From assembly GCA_963971305.1 (NCBI GenBank), contig OZ020309.1, forward strand, positions 7,991,001-8,055,000: a stretch of 64,000 bases of DNA, written 5' to 3'. A program made the translations under genes and the position numbers. Of this stretch, positions 27,501 to 35,705 are shown piece by piece (within the stretch, counting starts at the first letter, position 1; every line of letters begins with the position of its first letter). The notes beneath the pieces were generated by a model. The model was not told the origin of the DNA. It was given only the letters and a program-made list of their open reading frames with translations, and ran no database searches. The stretch is from Arcuatula senhousia (taxonomy: Eukaryota; Mollusca; Bivalvia; Mytilida; Mytilidae).

Positions 27501-30171
27501 AATGATAACGGAGAATACACAAAGAAAGGCCTTGAACTTTGTCTTAAAAATAGAACAATATTATTTTTTTCCATGAGATTAAATCTTCCTGGTTTTGTCT
27601 TTTTGTTGAGCTGTCAAAATATGATACTATTAGGTTTTTCAACTTCAAATAATGAATTGAAGAAGATTAATTCAAAATTTGTAATTTCTTTTATAAAATT
27701 ATTACAAAGAGGTAGGGGCTCTTAGACCCTATTTTGCCCCAAAAATTTTAGTGTCATTTTCATTTAATGAACTATATTTAATTATTAAATTTGCAGTCAA
27801 AATTTATTTATTTGTAAAATATTTATTTGAGGGAGGCAAACAGTTATATTTTTTTTTAGCTGGACTGAAATTTGTAAATTTTTACTGTATTTCATTTCAT
27901 TTTTCTGAGATTTCTCATAAAACCAATAATTTTAATACATTATTATCATCAAACAACATGATAAAATTTGATTTTTTTTCTTACATATTACCAAGTTAAA
28001 TAATTTTTTTGCTCTTTGAATTAATACTGTGATACTGATAAATTATAAGTAAGTGATTTTCCTGTTTCATAAAAACAAAATTTTCAGAAAATTCCATGAA
28101 AAATTATACTTTGAAAATTTTTATAAGCACACATTTATTTTTTTTTTAAATCCCACTAATCAAATATATATCAAGTAGGGTACATATGAATTGAAGGATA
28201 AAGCTAGTTTTGTAAAAAAAAAAATATATTTTCAATATTATATTTAATAAATTTACACTGCATTTGTTTAGTTGCTACTCCTAAAAAAATTGTCCTTCTA
28301 TTTTTCATGCATTTTAATTTCATTTTTGTTACAAATATTTTTCGCTACACTATGGACATGCAAAGTTGAACTAACACAACTTGGTTCCATCAACATGAAC
28401 AACTAAAATATTTTCATTTTTAGCCCCTGCATCTTTTGGTCAAATTAAAAAAAAAACATAAAAGTACATATGTTCACCTTCTTATATTAATAGAGCAGAA
28501 TTAAACCTACAAATTAATATTGACATTAAACAAGCTGCTGCAGTAATCTGTTATGTAATAAATGACGTAAGGCAACTAAACAATGAAATTTTAGGTAACC
28601 AGTTATGCAATAAAGTTAAATACCAAAAAATCAAGACTCACCATCTTGGCCAACAAATCTTTTTCATTTGTAAAATCCAAAGATTTTTTTTCTAAATTCA
28701 GAAAAAATAATAAAGCTTCACAGGTTCAACCGGAGGTCATGAAATCAATAAAATAAACACAAAATAAGATCTGTAATTCATCTTCAGATGCTACACAGAA
28801 ATTTGAAAAAAAAAATCAGGAAAAAGACAAATGAATTTCCACAACAAAGTTCCTTGTACACGAATCTTGACCGCATCGACCACTGTCCAAACTAGACTGT
28901 TTTCACACATGTCTTTGTTTACATTATAAACCATGCGGTCAATTCGGTCAGTAAACCGCTTATAGGAGATTTACATGGATATGCTAACTGAATAAGAACT
29001 TAAAGAAGCACCTTTCAAGCCTGCAGGGTTGAGATGAAAATATTAGTACCCAATTTGTACTTAATACCTTTATCAGATACATTAAATTGAATTTAAAATT
29101 GCATAAAAAAGTTAAAAGAAAATTTACAACGAAAAGTTAATTGATGAAGATATCACACTTGGATCAAATGGTGAAGATGAGTTTTATTGGAAAATTCAAT
29201 TTATGGCATGTTGGACTAAATAGGAAATGGTTTGTTTTAGACATTAAAACATTTTTGCGTTTAAAAACATTAATACTCTTTTATTCAAAGCAATATATGA
29301 AAGTTCCTCAATAACAGAGGCGGTTCGTTTAGAGGTGGCGTTAAAAAAAAAGTTGTTTTTCGCCGTGCGAGGTGCGAATTTTATTTCATTTTTATGTGGA
29401 TTATATGCTTTTTTGCTTTTTTTTTTAAAGGGGGCATTGCCCGGTACGCCTTCCTTGGATCCGCGCCTGCTAAAGCCCCCGCAGGCGAAGACATCGTATA
29501 AGTTACTTGCAAAACCTGTTACCAGAATTGAAATAAAGCTAGGTCGTTCAGTTGTGAGTTGTGAGGTCGTTCAGTTGTGAGGTCGTTTCTTTGGTGCAGT
29601 TATCTTTGAACCTTTTTAAAACATGTTTTAACTATCAAAATCCCGAAATTTATACTAATCGAATAGCCCAGGATCCGAAAAAGGAATAAGTTATTAAAAA
29701 TAAAATATTCGTTGCATGTTAACTTGGATCCGGCTTTCTGTTCATTTGTGAAGTTAATGCCTGACTTACTTACTTTTCAAAATCACGACAACAGTGTAAA
29801 GTTGATAAACATGATTTTTTTTTGCGAATAAAACAATCAATTCCTATTTTGATTTTTTTTTTAATTTGAAGAATATACTTAGTTAATTAATATCATTTGC
29901 ATTTATAAGCGATCCGAAATTTATGTCATTCACCAAAGTTAAGTTTACATATTAACAAGATATAGACACATATATTCACACAGAGCTTAAAATATGCATT
30001 ACAACATTTTTAATGATGTAATAAAAATACCATTACCTCAACTATGAATCTCTTCTTTTTTCGTTTTACTCCTTGGGCCTGGAAAACCGGTGGAAAAATC
30101 CTTTTAGGTTTTGGTTTTACACTGTCCACATGTGCAATATTTTTTGGACATTTATTCCTACGTGAATCCAT
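386..30171 (-). CDS. TRPM-family cation channel, N-terminal half (gene A, 3' end beyond window)
   Basis: Spliced gene read right to left. Coding exons: 30037-30171, 16252-16434, 15399-15611, 12374-12529, 11676-11984, 11258-11440, 9400-9630, 8254-8449, 7616-7811, 7103-7238, 1207-1300, 386-513. They sum to 2160 nt (720 codons) with GT/AG borders and matching phases throughout. Residues ~1-332 are a hydrophilic Ser/Pro/Asn-rich extension without a recognised domain. Residues ~333-720 resemble the cytosolic TRPM homology region (SLOG/LSDAT fold): VVVPW and SPKIVLSVMSG, MWIISNGVDDGVASLVGEA, LNPHHTHYVLVEA, VGLLIQG, VIVKGSGGCADLL, FMTIV, then LDWNKPDLAKSEIF. In TRPM2 this region binds ADP-ribose-type ligands; a ligand here is unknown. 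Transmembrane segments should follow further left. No further TRPM exon is visible in 1-385. The family call is firm; the subfamily is not. Confidence 0.85.
1207..1300 (-). CDS. TRPM gene A, exon 11
   Basis: 94 nt, phase 0 in and 1 out, acceptor tttgtag, donor A|gtaagt. Encodes DDRVFMTIVNTQGADG then NLADLDKNILKALLK. It matches the TRPM 'L-T-(I/V)-x...D-LD-x-(A/N)-I-(L)-x-AL-(L/V)-K' block. It is separated from exon 10 by a 5.8-kb intron containing the CACAGTG-ended element. Confidence 0.87.
2177..2223 (+). repeat. Left subterminal motif pair of the CACAGTG element
   Basis: TGTCCGATTAATTG occurs at 2177-2190 and 2210-2223. The first copy starts 436 bases from the left end. The CTGTCCG core is shared with the terminal palindrome, suggesting a transposase-binding repeat. 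Confidence 0.6.
3335..3600 (+). repeat. Dispersed repeat family b, copy 1
   Basis: Runs from 'aagccaggaatctt' to 'tgtcgcgtacactt'. The same order of blocks (GTTCCTTGTTTAAGA, AGACCATGGGCCAAT, CTGGCGGTTGTCCA) occurs at 45535-45775 and, inverted and partial, at 36950-37140. No coding recognised. Confidence 0.7.
4498..5440 (+). repeat. Dispersed repeat family f with ~150-bp internal tandem units
   Basis: Starts 'gcgtcgccgaaggcgaaagc' with a CCGTCCGTCC tract. It then repeats a block containing 'tgctatgaaactttacagta' and 'gctgattttgggtgtcc' at roughly 4790, 4940 and 5105. Typical bivalve repeat with an internal tandem core. It is nested in the CACAGTG element. Confidence 0.65.
5716..6240 (+). mobile_element. 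Repeat family c, plus copy, with hairpin end
   Basis: Begins with a palindromic hairpin (ATGCCCCCGCGACGACAT then GTCGGGGGCAT, 5716-5744). It holds ~130-bp tandem units ('gaaacttggtaggatggtt', 'agacatctacttcctgtt') and ends 'gcgggggcatccgtgtc'. The inverse copy lies at 21890-22606. Probably a non-autonomous element; a single hairpin end could suggest a Helitron-like or foldback mechanism, but this is inference. Confidence 0.65.
6525..6594 (-). repeat. Right subterminal motif pair of the CACAGTG element
   Basis: The inverse motif, CAATTARTCGGACA, occurs at 6525-6538 and 6581-6594. The outer copy ends 436 bases from the right end, mirroring the left side exactly. Confidence 0.6.
7103..7238 (-). 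CDS. TRPM gene A, exon 10
   Basis: 136 nt, phase 2 in and 0 out. Encodes SDTSHKTPELLKMILFQFPD then FFKDNDFARNTFRDKIVECA and SLARE. Helical, matching the segment between the GSGG loop and the next conserved strand in TRPM. The donor gttggt is non-optimal, but it is the only one that keeps phase with exon 11. Confidence 0.82.
7616..7811 (-). CDS. TRPM gene A, exon 9
   Basis: 196 nt, phase 1 in and 2 out: acceptor tatttcag, donor AA|gtaaag. Encodes DEDDGQIIETPAQSIPVVGL and LIQGSPEKIDLVLFYL, then MPVVIVKGSGGCADLLAFAF. The K-G-S-G-G-x-A-D glycine loop is the classic TRPM/SLOG nucleotide-binding-type motif. The first half of this exon is present twice more just upstream (see repeat 7739-8056); the nearest extra copy stays open in frame. 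Confidence 0.9.
7739..8056 (-). repeat. Partial tandem triplication of exon 9 acceptor and 5' half
   Basis: Three ~115-bp units start (plus coordinates) at 7739, 7858 and 7971. Each contains an AG acceptor, the EDED-type acidic start, 'II-E-(A/T)-PAQSI' or a diverged form, and the intron piece 'accaaaatgtgtacatat'. The unit at 7739 is the real exon 9 start. The unit at 7858 keeps an AG acceptor (exon would begin at 7919). The frame is open from it straight through the real acceptor, adding exactly 108 nt (36 codons). The third unit is diverged and out of frame. Confidence 0.85.
8254..8449 (-). CDS. TRPM gene A, exon 8
   Basis: 196 nt, phase 0 in and 1 out, donor G|gtaagg. Contains FELNPHHTHYVLVEADTEEN, the TRPM 'LNP-HTHF-hydrophobic-LVD' strand that in characterised members contributes to the ligand pocket, then FRFNFEKQLQ and GRPRRYKRLL. 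The paralogue has the same boundaries and phase (63661-63868). Confidence 0.9.
8656..8772. mobile_element. Short palindromic MITE (CCTGG-TTTCATAAAACATCTCAA ends)
   Basis: The arms at 8656-8680 and 8748-8772 are inverted copies (cctggatttcataaaacatc versus its complement ending accagg). The same family is at 58279-58427, in an intron of gene B. No clear target duplication. Confidence 0.6.
9400..9630 (-). CDS. TRPM gene A, exon 7
   Basis: 77 codons, phase 0/0, acceptor ttccag, donor ACA|gtaagt. Encodes AANSTEMWIISNGVDDGVAS then LVGEAVKEEK, and LTVIGVVPRHKV. This corresponds to the TRPM segment 'WI-(T/S)-x-G-x-x-x-GV...VGEAV' and the following 'x-x-IG-hydrophobic-P' strand of the SLOG-like fold. 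The paralogue exon is 75 codons. Confidence 0.9.
10163..11257 (-). repeat. 50-bp minisatellite built from exon 6 end plus splice donor (~22 units)
   Basis: Units recur almost exactly every 50 bp from 10261 to 10911, and less regularly on both sides (10163-10260 and 10961-11257). On the gene strand each unit holds the last ~45 nt of exon 6 (codons for EQFKKGLTK) followed by a donor, usually AAG|gtaagt. The central units are nearly identical, indicating recent expansion; the units next to exon 6 are more diverged. Reading past the true donor meets an in-frame stop after ~17 codons. Confidence 0.95.
11258..11440 (-). CDS. TRPM gene A, exon 6 (start of TRPM homology region)
   Basis: 61 codons, phase 0/0. 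Contains YVVVPWETTP, LTYFMERYW and SPKIVLSVMSG, matching the TRPM pattern of an aromatic/Trp strand followed by P-K-hydrophobic-SV-x-G. I count 37 of 61 residues identical to the paralogue exon 59995-60177. Its donor is AAG|gttagt, a weaker consensus than the many AAG|gtaagt copies in the adjoining minisatellite, which was made from this exon's last 45 bases. Confidence 0.88.
11676..11984 (-). CDS. TRPM gene A, exon 5
   Basis: 103 codons, phase 0/0, donor CAG|gtattc. Begins NLFDKDSDK; Ser/Glu/Asp-rich middle (REESRESRDSSDSEEDFF), then SIGELSIGSQND and FITGNLKFTSKSLDEDQ. The paralogue exon 58896-59195 has the same order (QLFNKKRS ... SFGEISIDTQDS ... FPCGNISFGG). The LSIGSQ / ISIDTQ block, followed by G-N-L/I, leads into the TRPM homology region. 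Confidence 0.85.
12374..12529 (-). CDS. TRPM gene A, exon 4
   Basis: 52 codons, phase 0/0, donor CAA|gtaagt. Begins EENPDDGAK, has a Ser/Pro segment (SNPSSPLQSPKSEN) and ends NPHITALQ. The paralogue's exon at 57910-58260 begins EEKAEAA and ends SPHVIALQ, so the two are homologous although the paralogue's middle is more than twice as long. Confidence 0.8.
12557..12757. mobile_element. MITE with GGGGTTCAAATTA ends
   Basis: Inverted ends 'aggggttcaaatta' (12558) and 'taatttgaacccct' (to ~12756), with internal 'ggtccaggac' blocks in both orientations. Related partial copies at 18808-18895 and 56505-56625. Sits in the intron upstream of exon 4 of gene A. Confidence 0.6.
13000..14860. other. Gene A intron 3: no gene seen
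   Basis: Unique-looking AT-rich intronic DNA. 14225-14700 has scattered 'gatatggg / cccatat' words and an unconvincing short frame. Nothing else recognised. Confidence 0.4.
14862..15105 (+). mobile_element. 5'-truncated retroelement tail (family a), copy 1
   Basis: Matches the 3' tail of the reverse-transcriptase element seen at 32990-33590 and 38940-40090: 'gcaggaactgcttactct', 'gagcacctgagttcact', 'gcgttgttga', and 'gaatgccccattggtacct' at the end. It has no coding portion, as expected for a 5'-truncated retrocopy. Confidence 0.65.
15399..15611 (-). CDS. TRPM gene A, exon 3
   Basis: 71 codons, phase 0/0: acceptor cttttgcag, donor CAG|gtaaaac. Acidic, His-rich, low-complexity stretch (GVDHDETTKLL...DDSHVTHTDVIHGHE) ending in a basic RKLSIYGHKAPEKAHSP segment. 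Part of the variable N-terminal extension; no domain recognised. Confidence 0.75.
16252..16434 (-). CDS. TRPM gene A, exon 2
   Basis: 61 codons in phase 0 at both ends: acceptor ...ttgtag, donor CAG|gtacca. Begins NKDDEFVELL and contains GYTRQVSIFGQTGNPVKKP. The QVSIFGQ core recurs as RKLSIYGHKAPEK in exon 3, suggesting a repeated short motif (possible phosphorylation or adaptor site). It follows a 13.6-kb intron full of repeats. Confidence 0.75.
18103..18337. mobile_element. MITE with imperfect inverted ends
   Basis: The left arm 'taggtttgtttgctcttccc' and the right arm 'gggaagggcaaacaaaatta' are inverted copies ~200 bp apart, in intron 1 of gene A. Confidence 0.5.
18340..21355. other. Gene A intron 1: low-complexity and old repeats, no gene
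   Basis: Contains a GGGGTTCAAA-type MITE relic (18808-18895) and C-homopolymer tracts (C13 near 19708 and 20291, others at 20408 and 21218), often next to 'ctggattggccc'-like ends of decayed MITEs. No coding signal. Confidence 0.4.
21890..22606 (-). mobile_element. Repeat family c, minus copy with ~120-bp tandem units
   Basis: Inverse of 5716-6240. It ends with the same palindromic hairpin (22578-22606) next to a CGGACGGACGGAC tract. Four tandem units carry 'aggaagtagatgtccgacag' and 'gagaaaagcttgacggaaat'. The last units are nearly identical, so the copy expanded recently. Confidence 0.75.
22995..24056 (-). mobile_element. Repeat family d, minus copy with five ~169-bp units
   Basis: Bounded by 'aaagaaccttagtgagcacg' and 'cgttgggtggggtataaa'. 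The tandem core repeats 'ggccataactcccacaaaaa' five times and 'taccaagtttcgttaaattc' alongside it. Inverse of 57158-57892. This matches the common bivalve pattern of a non-autonomous element with a ~160-bp tandem core (BIV160/pearl-like), by resemblance only. Confidence 0.75.
24620..26754. other. Gene A intron 1: no gene seen
   Basis: AT-rich intronic DNA with a decayed C12-bearing MITE end near 24780-24850. Frames of up to 120 codons on the minus strand (25459-25821) have biased, non-protein-like composition and no splice context. Confidence 0.4.
26755..26944. mobile_element. 190-bp MITE with CCCGTAGCCAG ends
   Basis: Perfect 14-bp inverted ends (ATACCCGTAGCCAG ... CTGGCTACGGGTAT). The interior has 'gttcgaggggttcggacgaa' and 'cgaaccccct' on opposite arms and C/G tracts. 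The target is probably TA. Confidence 0.75.
26945..30036. other. Gene A intron 1 (5' part): very AT-rich, no gene
   Basis: Long T/A-rich DNA with G10 near 27130. A decayed GGATCCGC-type MITE occupies about 29315-29480 (a spurious 81-codon frame overlaps it). Tandem 'gtcgttcagttgtgag' words lie at 29543-29586. No coding seen. Confidence 0.45.
30037..30171 (-). CDS. TRPM gene A, exon 1 (start codon)
   Basis: Opens with ATG at 30171-30169 (MDSRRNKCPKNI...) and ends in ...KRKKKRFIVE at a GAG|gtaatg donor, phase 0, 45 codons. The Lys/Arg-rich end (about 10 basic residues in the last 22) could be a basic targeting or phosphoinositide patch; that is inference. The start was chosen because it is the first ATG of an open frame that joins exon 2 in phase. 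Confidence 0.65.
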
Positions 30172-32985
30172 GCTTACACAAAGTTGAATTGAATAACAGT
30201 CGATTTAACGGAAGTAAATTGATAATAAGGTATACATACTGTTTTAAACGAGGATGTCGACCTTACATTTTCTGAACTCAGTATAGGACATTATCGTTAG
30301 TCTTGTAAATTTGAGGCAATGATTGACAACGCGAGATGAAAACACATATTAACTGCTTAGTTCAGAGAATATTGATTATTAAATTAATAAATAATGCATG
30401 CAAAGTTATCATAATGGAAAGTGTAGTTATAAGATAAAGCAATACTATGTGCTTGTAGTGCCGATTAAAAAGTGCACTAAAACAGACAAGGGGGTACATG
30501 TATAATTAAGGTTTGTTTCGAAATCGCCATACCCGGGTTGCCATGCCATTCGCTTTCACAGATCACAGATTATGATATAACTCCATGCACAGACCAATGA
30601 ATACGTGGGGGGGGATTACAGGCGTCACTTTTACCTAAAAGATAATTAAAATTAATGTTGGACAACTAAGCAGGAAATAAATTACTTAAAATTCACAATT
30701 AAATTAATTAAACTCTTTAATAGGGTCAATTTATTTGAACTTGTTTCTAGAAAATTTCCAAAATTTTGCAAATATTATAATATGTTTGTGATAATGATTT
30801 TCAGTTAATTTAGATCTTGATCATTTTAGAATCATTTCAGACTGTTCAAATTAAAAAAAATGTAACATGTATAGTATTTTTATATTTTTTAATTCATATG
30901 TATTATATAAATGCGAATTCTATTACTAGAATTAATTGTTGATAATCTATTAACCATGTCTTTAATACATGTATGTCTGTAAATCATGTTCTATCCGCTT
31001 GCGTTTCATCCATGTGGACTAAACTGGATTCGGAAAAATCATGATGTTGTGTTAGAAATGTTTTTCTGCGTAGAAAAAAAAATAAACTGAGGATCACGAG
31101 CTTTATGTATACCAGTGGGTAAAAATTTTGGATAGTATAAAACATCAATATTTTAATATATTATGATTAGAAATGATAAGAAAAGACTATTTAAATAACT
31201 TTGAACAAGATTTTATTTGTTGGGGGGTTGTAGAGAAAAAAGGGGGGGGGTAAAAAAAAAATCCATGTTCCAAGTGCCTGTGGTTTTATATAGTAAAACT
31301 CCTTCTTCGTAATACTTTTCGCCTGAATATAGACACGCGGCAGCGCTAATTAAGCTTGTCGGTAAAAGTGCAATAAAGAGCGCCCAAAATCCTAACATCG
31401 GGTCAGGTCGCTTAATCCATAAAGTGACTAAGATGTGTGCACCAGTTGGTTCAATGGGGCAGCCCTGTCATAATTAATGCCGGGGCTTTAATGTCATGCT
31501 TTAATGCGGAAAACCTGAACGCAAACCATAGTGGGCTAACGTGTGTGGAGAGTGTCACGTACGCTACTTGCACATAATAGATCCATTTGTGGACCACCAA
31601 GTAGTGCACCACTTAAGGCTCGGTCAATTTTCCGACCCTATCCACCTCTCCTTCTTTTCCTGCGGTACAACTTTAGCGTGAAATGAAAGTAAAATTCATT
31701 CCTTAATAAATTCATGGCAGTCATTATTGAAAAGTTCGCAATTGTTTCATAATGACATTGGTGGTCGAACCCGTGAAAAAATTCTTCTAAGATATTTCAA
31801 TTAAGTTATATTGATAAAACAGTAATCTTAAGAACAATCATAGTCCCCTCTTTAAGTGGTGGGTCAAAGGAAAGGCGTAACCCTCAAACATGTGGTATCG
31901 TCCGTGAAATGGGTTCGTCTAGTTAAAAGGATGAACTTGTATCACATTTTTACCCCATTTTCAATGAATTTCTTAGACTCAGTAACTCTGTAAACCCACC
32001 CTATTATCAAATTAATTCTGTTTGCTAATAAGACTCCCAACAGGGTTTGGAAATTTCTAAAATCCAACTGAATGGTCGGGTCTATACTCCAAAAGTATAT
32101 ATTGCTGTTTCTTTAATAGAAATACATCACTCATTCAGCAAAACTAGAGGTTCCCAAGAGCTTGGATCGCCCACATGGGCGTACGTAAGGAACTTACGGA
32201 CGGTATATACGAAGGTCTTGTATGTCTGATCCTTCAGTTAAACTTTTATTCGTTCGAACAAATGACTCCTTTCCTTTATTTGCATTAGTTTTCATTGCAT
32301 ATGGTAAACCTTGAAAAACAAATTGCCCAAAATGGAGTCATCTGACAACATGAACTGAAAGTCATTTGCGGAAATACAACTTGTGTCACTTAAATATCTC
32401 GCATAGTTTCTACGATATTAAGCCAAATAAATGCAAAGCCAGAAATAAAATCCAAGTCAAGTTCAGTAACTCCAAAATGATTTATCAGATGCATGGTAAG
32501 TTGATCTTGGGATGCTGATCGGTTTACCTTGACCAAATATTTGATATTTGTACCGGTTTTTTGGAGTTGTTTTCAAAAACCGTTGCTGTTTGACATCCAT
32601 GTTCCATTTGTGTAATAGCGGTTATGTTTTGATGGATCAAAAATGCAAAACATCAGTTAATGCAGCATAAGAACAATCAGACCAAAATTTGGTCCCAATT
32701 GTTTTTGTATAGTTGAATTTGCAGAGAATATATATTTTCTAAAATTATAACAGTCAAAACTTGCAAAGCTTTTTTAAAAATAAAACAAAACAATAGTTTA
32801 GAAGGTAAAACCACATTTAAAAGGTAAAATCCAAACAAGAAAATCACAATAAAAGGTAAAAATTAATAAAAAAATAAAAGATAAAAGTTGGTGTTTTTTT
32901 AAAAATGGCAGTTACTTTTTTAACATATAAATGTAAAGAAGTTATCTTAAGATAAAGGACACAACGATCCTAAGAAGAATGCTCC
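30172..32985. other. Region upstream of gene A start; promoter not resolved
   Basis: No gene recognised. The first few hundred bases should contain the 5'UTR and promoter of gene A, but no core promoter motif is convincing. A partial copy of the 31430-31690 repeat lies here. Confidence 0.35.
31430..31690 (-). repeat. Dispersed repeat family g, minus copy
   Basis: Shares in inverse order 'gtgtggagagtgtcacgt', 'gtggaccaccaagtagtgca' and 'ttttccgaccctatccacc' with 34540-34950, and more weakly with 53900-54340. No coding. Confidence 0.6.
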
Positions 32986-32989
32986 ATAC

Positions 32990-33590
32990 TTACATCTTCA
33001 TCTCGAAATAGACTCTCAAGGGAAACTTATAACAAAGCTCTATGACAAACGTGGTAACTTCATCTTTCCAATCGTCAACTTTACCTTCTTGTGTAGCAAC
33101 ATTCCGTCCACTCCAACTGATGGAGTTTTCGTATCACATCCAAAGCTTGCGGGACTTACATCGATTTCCTTGACAGAGCATCACGTCTGACACAAAAATT
33201 GCTTATACAAGGTTACGTTGCTCCTCTTATGCTGTCTTCACTTAGGGAATTTTACGGAAGACATCATGCGCTCATAGACATATATGGGATTTCAATCTCT
33301 CAGATGGGTGCATGGGTTGGTTTGTCATATGGTTTTGTTTTGTCTTCCTTTGTGGTGAAGATTTGACATGTTCTGAATTGACGCGCAACACCAGGTGTGC
33401 TATATGCTCTTCCGGAACACAGAGTTCACTCTTAATTGTTACGACTTAAGTGTGCGTTGTTGATTGCTATTCAGTTGTTTTCTTGTATTCAGTGTATTAT
33501 GTTGTCTGGTTTTTGTTTTCTTCCTGTTCTCGTTGGTGTTCTGTCCTTTCGGACTTTCGACATTCGGAATACCCATTGGTACATCTGTTT
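32990..33590 (+). mobile_element. Reverse-transcriptase retroelement 3' end with tail (family a)
   Basis: 32990-33310 encodes the part just after the RT catalytic core (LHLDSQGKLITKLYDKRG, FIFPIVNF, CSNIP, FYGRHHALIDIYGISISQM). It has a stop and deletions. The family a tail follows directly (CTCAGATGGGTGC, GTGTGCTAT, 'cgttgttgat', 'cccattggtac'). This join shows that the separate family a copies in the window are 3' ends of this retroelement. Confidence 0.65.
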
Positions 33591-33656
33591 TTTTTCAGCG
33601 AAATTTCTATGAAAGTATAGAACTTTAGATGCTGATCCCATTTAATAGTTGTCAGA

Positions 33657-34170
33657 TTTATATAACCCTGCTGGAAAAGTGAGGAGTATAGAGATAGGGG
33701 TGCCCGTCCGTCCGTCCGTTAAACCTTAGGGTACCCATCTCCTATCCGCAATTTCTTCCAATTTGCATGAAACCTCCATACAATCTTCGACATAATGTCA
33801 GAATGTAGATCTAATTTCAAAATGTGATCTGATTGCTTATTCGGACGGTGGAATTTATTTGTGATCACCTATAAGTTTATATCTGAAATTGTTTAAGTTA
33901 TAAACAAACAACTGCTTTATATAACCATTAAGTTACACGTGGGTTTTATTTCATGATTTTGACGAATCAAAATTTCCAAAGACAGATATATGCAGATGTC
34001 CCAAAAATTCGATAAGAAACATGAATAATTCCTACATAGGTGATAACTTTTACAACAGCTAGGTAGACCTTGAGTTGCTGAATATGCAATTTAAATATTT
34101 CAAATATCTTTATATTTTTTCAATTCATTGAGCTTCAATAGTGTAAAATTTAAGAATAGAAGGACATTAA
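33657..34170. repeat. Decayed repeat with CCGTCCGTCCG tract
   Basis: Starts 'aaccctgctggaaaagtgag' with a 'cccgtccgtccgtccg' run and continues as non-coding AT-rich DNA. It resembles the start of other bivalve tandem-core repeats, but no second copy is in the window. Confidence 0.35.
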
Positions 34171-34181
34171 CACCTACCAGA

Positions 34182-34312
34182 GGCGGATCCAGAGATTCTG
34201 AAAAGAGGGGGCCCACTTTGGTCACGCTTCATTGATTTCCTATATATTCAACCAAATTTGTTCGCCAAAAGGGGGGCCCGGGCCCCCCAGCCCCCCCCCC
34301 TGGATCCGCCTA
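34182..34312. mobile_element. 131-bp MITE with AGGCGGATCCAG ends
   Basis: Inverted ends AGGCGGATCCAG and CTGGATCCGCCT with G/C runs inside. Decayed relatives (ending 'tggatctgccc' or 'ttggatccgcgcc') lie near 16730 and 29460. Confidence 0.65.
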
Positions 34313-34539
34313 TGCCTACATGGATATTTGATTTTTCTGCAAACTGTCAGGGTATACAGATCTTGAAGTGCTGATCAATAACATCCTCCGCAAAAAATTA
34401 GAAATATGTAACAAGTTTTTGAGTTATTTTTTAAAATATAAACTGCAGTTTACCCCTGTTTAAAGAATGATCACTCATCATCTTTCAAATTTCAGCCTGA
34501 TTTCGGAACTCCTCTGATTAAACCTCTAAATACTGAGAA

Positions 34540-34950
34540 TTTTTATGAGTGAGTGAGTGAGTGAGTGTTTTACGCCCGTGCAACGCTATATAGGTTATTT
34601 ACAGGCGATGAACATGAAAATGATGATAAAATGAACATGAAATAAGGATGATAAATGAAGTATGAGGATGGGAAACAAAGGAATAGTAAATTTTGAAGAA
34701 CCACAGGAAAAGGGGAGAGGTGCATGGGTAGGGGGCGGAAAATTTAGCCTATGTGGTGCACTACTTGGCGGTCCACAAAGGGGTCTTTTACGTGCATGAA
34801 GCGTGGCACTCTCCACACACGTTGGCCCACTATGGACGCGGTCAAGGTTTCTGTATTATAGACCTGACAATCCCCGCGGACGAGGGCCACCCTATTCAGC
34901 CACTTAGGGTACACACTTGGTCGCTCTGTGGGCTGAGCACCGACCCGACG
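34540..34950 (+). repeat. Dispersed repeat family g, plus copy, with (GAGT)n
   Basis: Begins with a (GAGT)~6 microsatellite (34546-34567). It shares 'gggcggaaaatttagcct', 'tgcactacttggcggtcca', 'cttttacgtgc' and 'actctccacacacgttgg' with the copies at 31430 (inverse) and 53900. Short frames on both strands here are repeat-derived. Confidence 0.65.
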
Positions 34951-35113
34951 TAAGAATATTTTGAACACTGATACCTACTTCTCATGACATTTTATGTTTA
35001 TTTATGTATATCCCTTTAAAAAACAAATGTGTAAATTTTCTTGAAATTATTGATACAACTTCATAATTTTTAAAGGCCAATAACGTCATGGAAAATCTGA
35101 TAGTCTGATTTCC

Positions 35114-35705
35114 TGTCAAAGGAGTAGGGGCAATAAGGCCTATTTTTGGCCTAAAATTTTACCGAAATCTCAACATTTGAATACTGTTGTCAAATGCTAA
35201 TAAAACATATATTAGATGTCAAAAAATGAGAAACTAAATATATTTTTGAAGTTATAAATGGTTGTTTTCGCAGGAAATATGAAATGAAACTGACCTTATG
35301 CAGAAAATCGCTAATTTACATCGAATTTCAGTATTATTAAGATACATTTTGGACTAGAAAAGTATCTCCGCACACAAGAAACAACTAAATATTTTTACAG
35401 ATTGTTAATAGGGCTTATATAAACCTTCTCTAAAAGTATAAACTTGTTTCTCGCGTGCGGACGATGTTTTCTGGTCCAAAATATCAGTAAAAACGACCAA
35501 AATTTCTCATTTTTTGTCATTTTTGCTAAAACCAATAGAATTATGACCTCATTATGACGCTTCAATATTAATTTTTTAATTATTTGGACATGTTTTCCTT
35601 TAAGGCAGAGTTTACACTTTATTCTGGCCAGAAATGGACACTTTTGCATAACCTTCATATTTTTAGGCTAAATAAGGGCCTTATCGCCCCTACTCCTTTT
35701 TGACG
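35114..35705. repeat. ~590-bp foldback (imperfect long palindrome)
   Basis: The ends (35114-35158 and 35662-35705) are inverted copies around GGAGTAGGGGCAATAAGGCC. Further inverted matches occur inside: 'gtcaaaaaatgagaaac', and 'tttggactagaaaa' with 'tccgcacacaagaaac'. So the whole unit folds back on a centre near 35410. Contains no credible gene. Confidence 0.75.

Noticed and set aside
34744..34968. 74- and 66-codon frames on opposite strands
   Set aside because: Both lie entirely in dispersed repeat family g.
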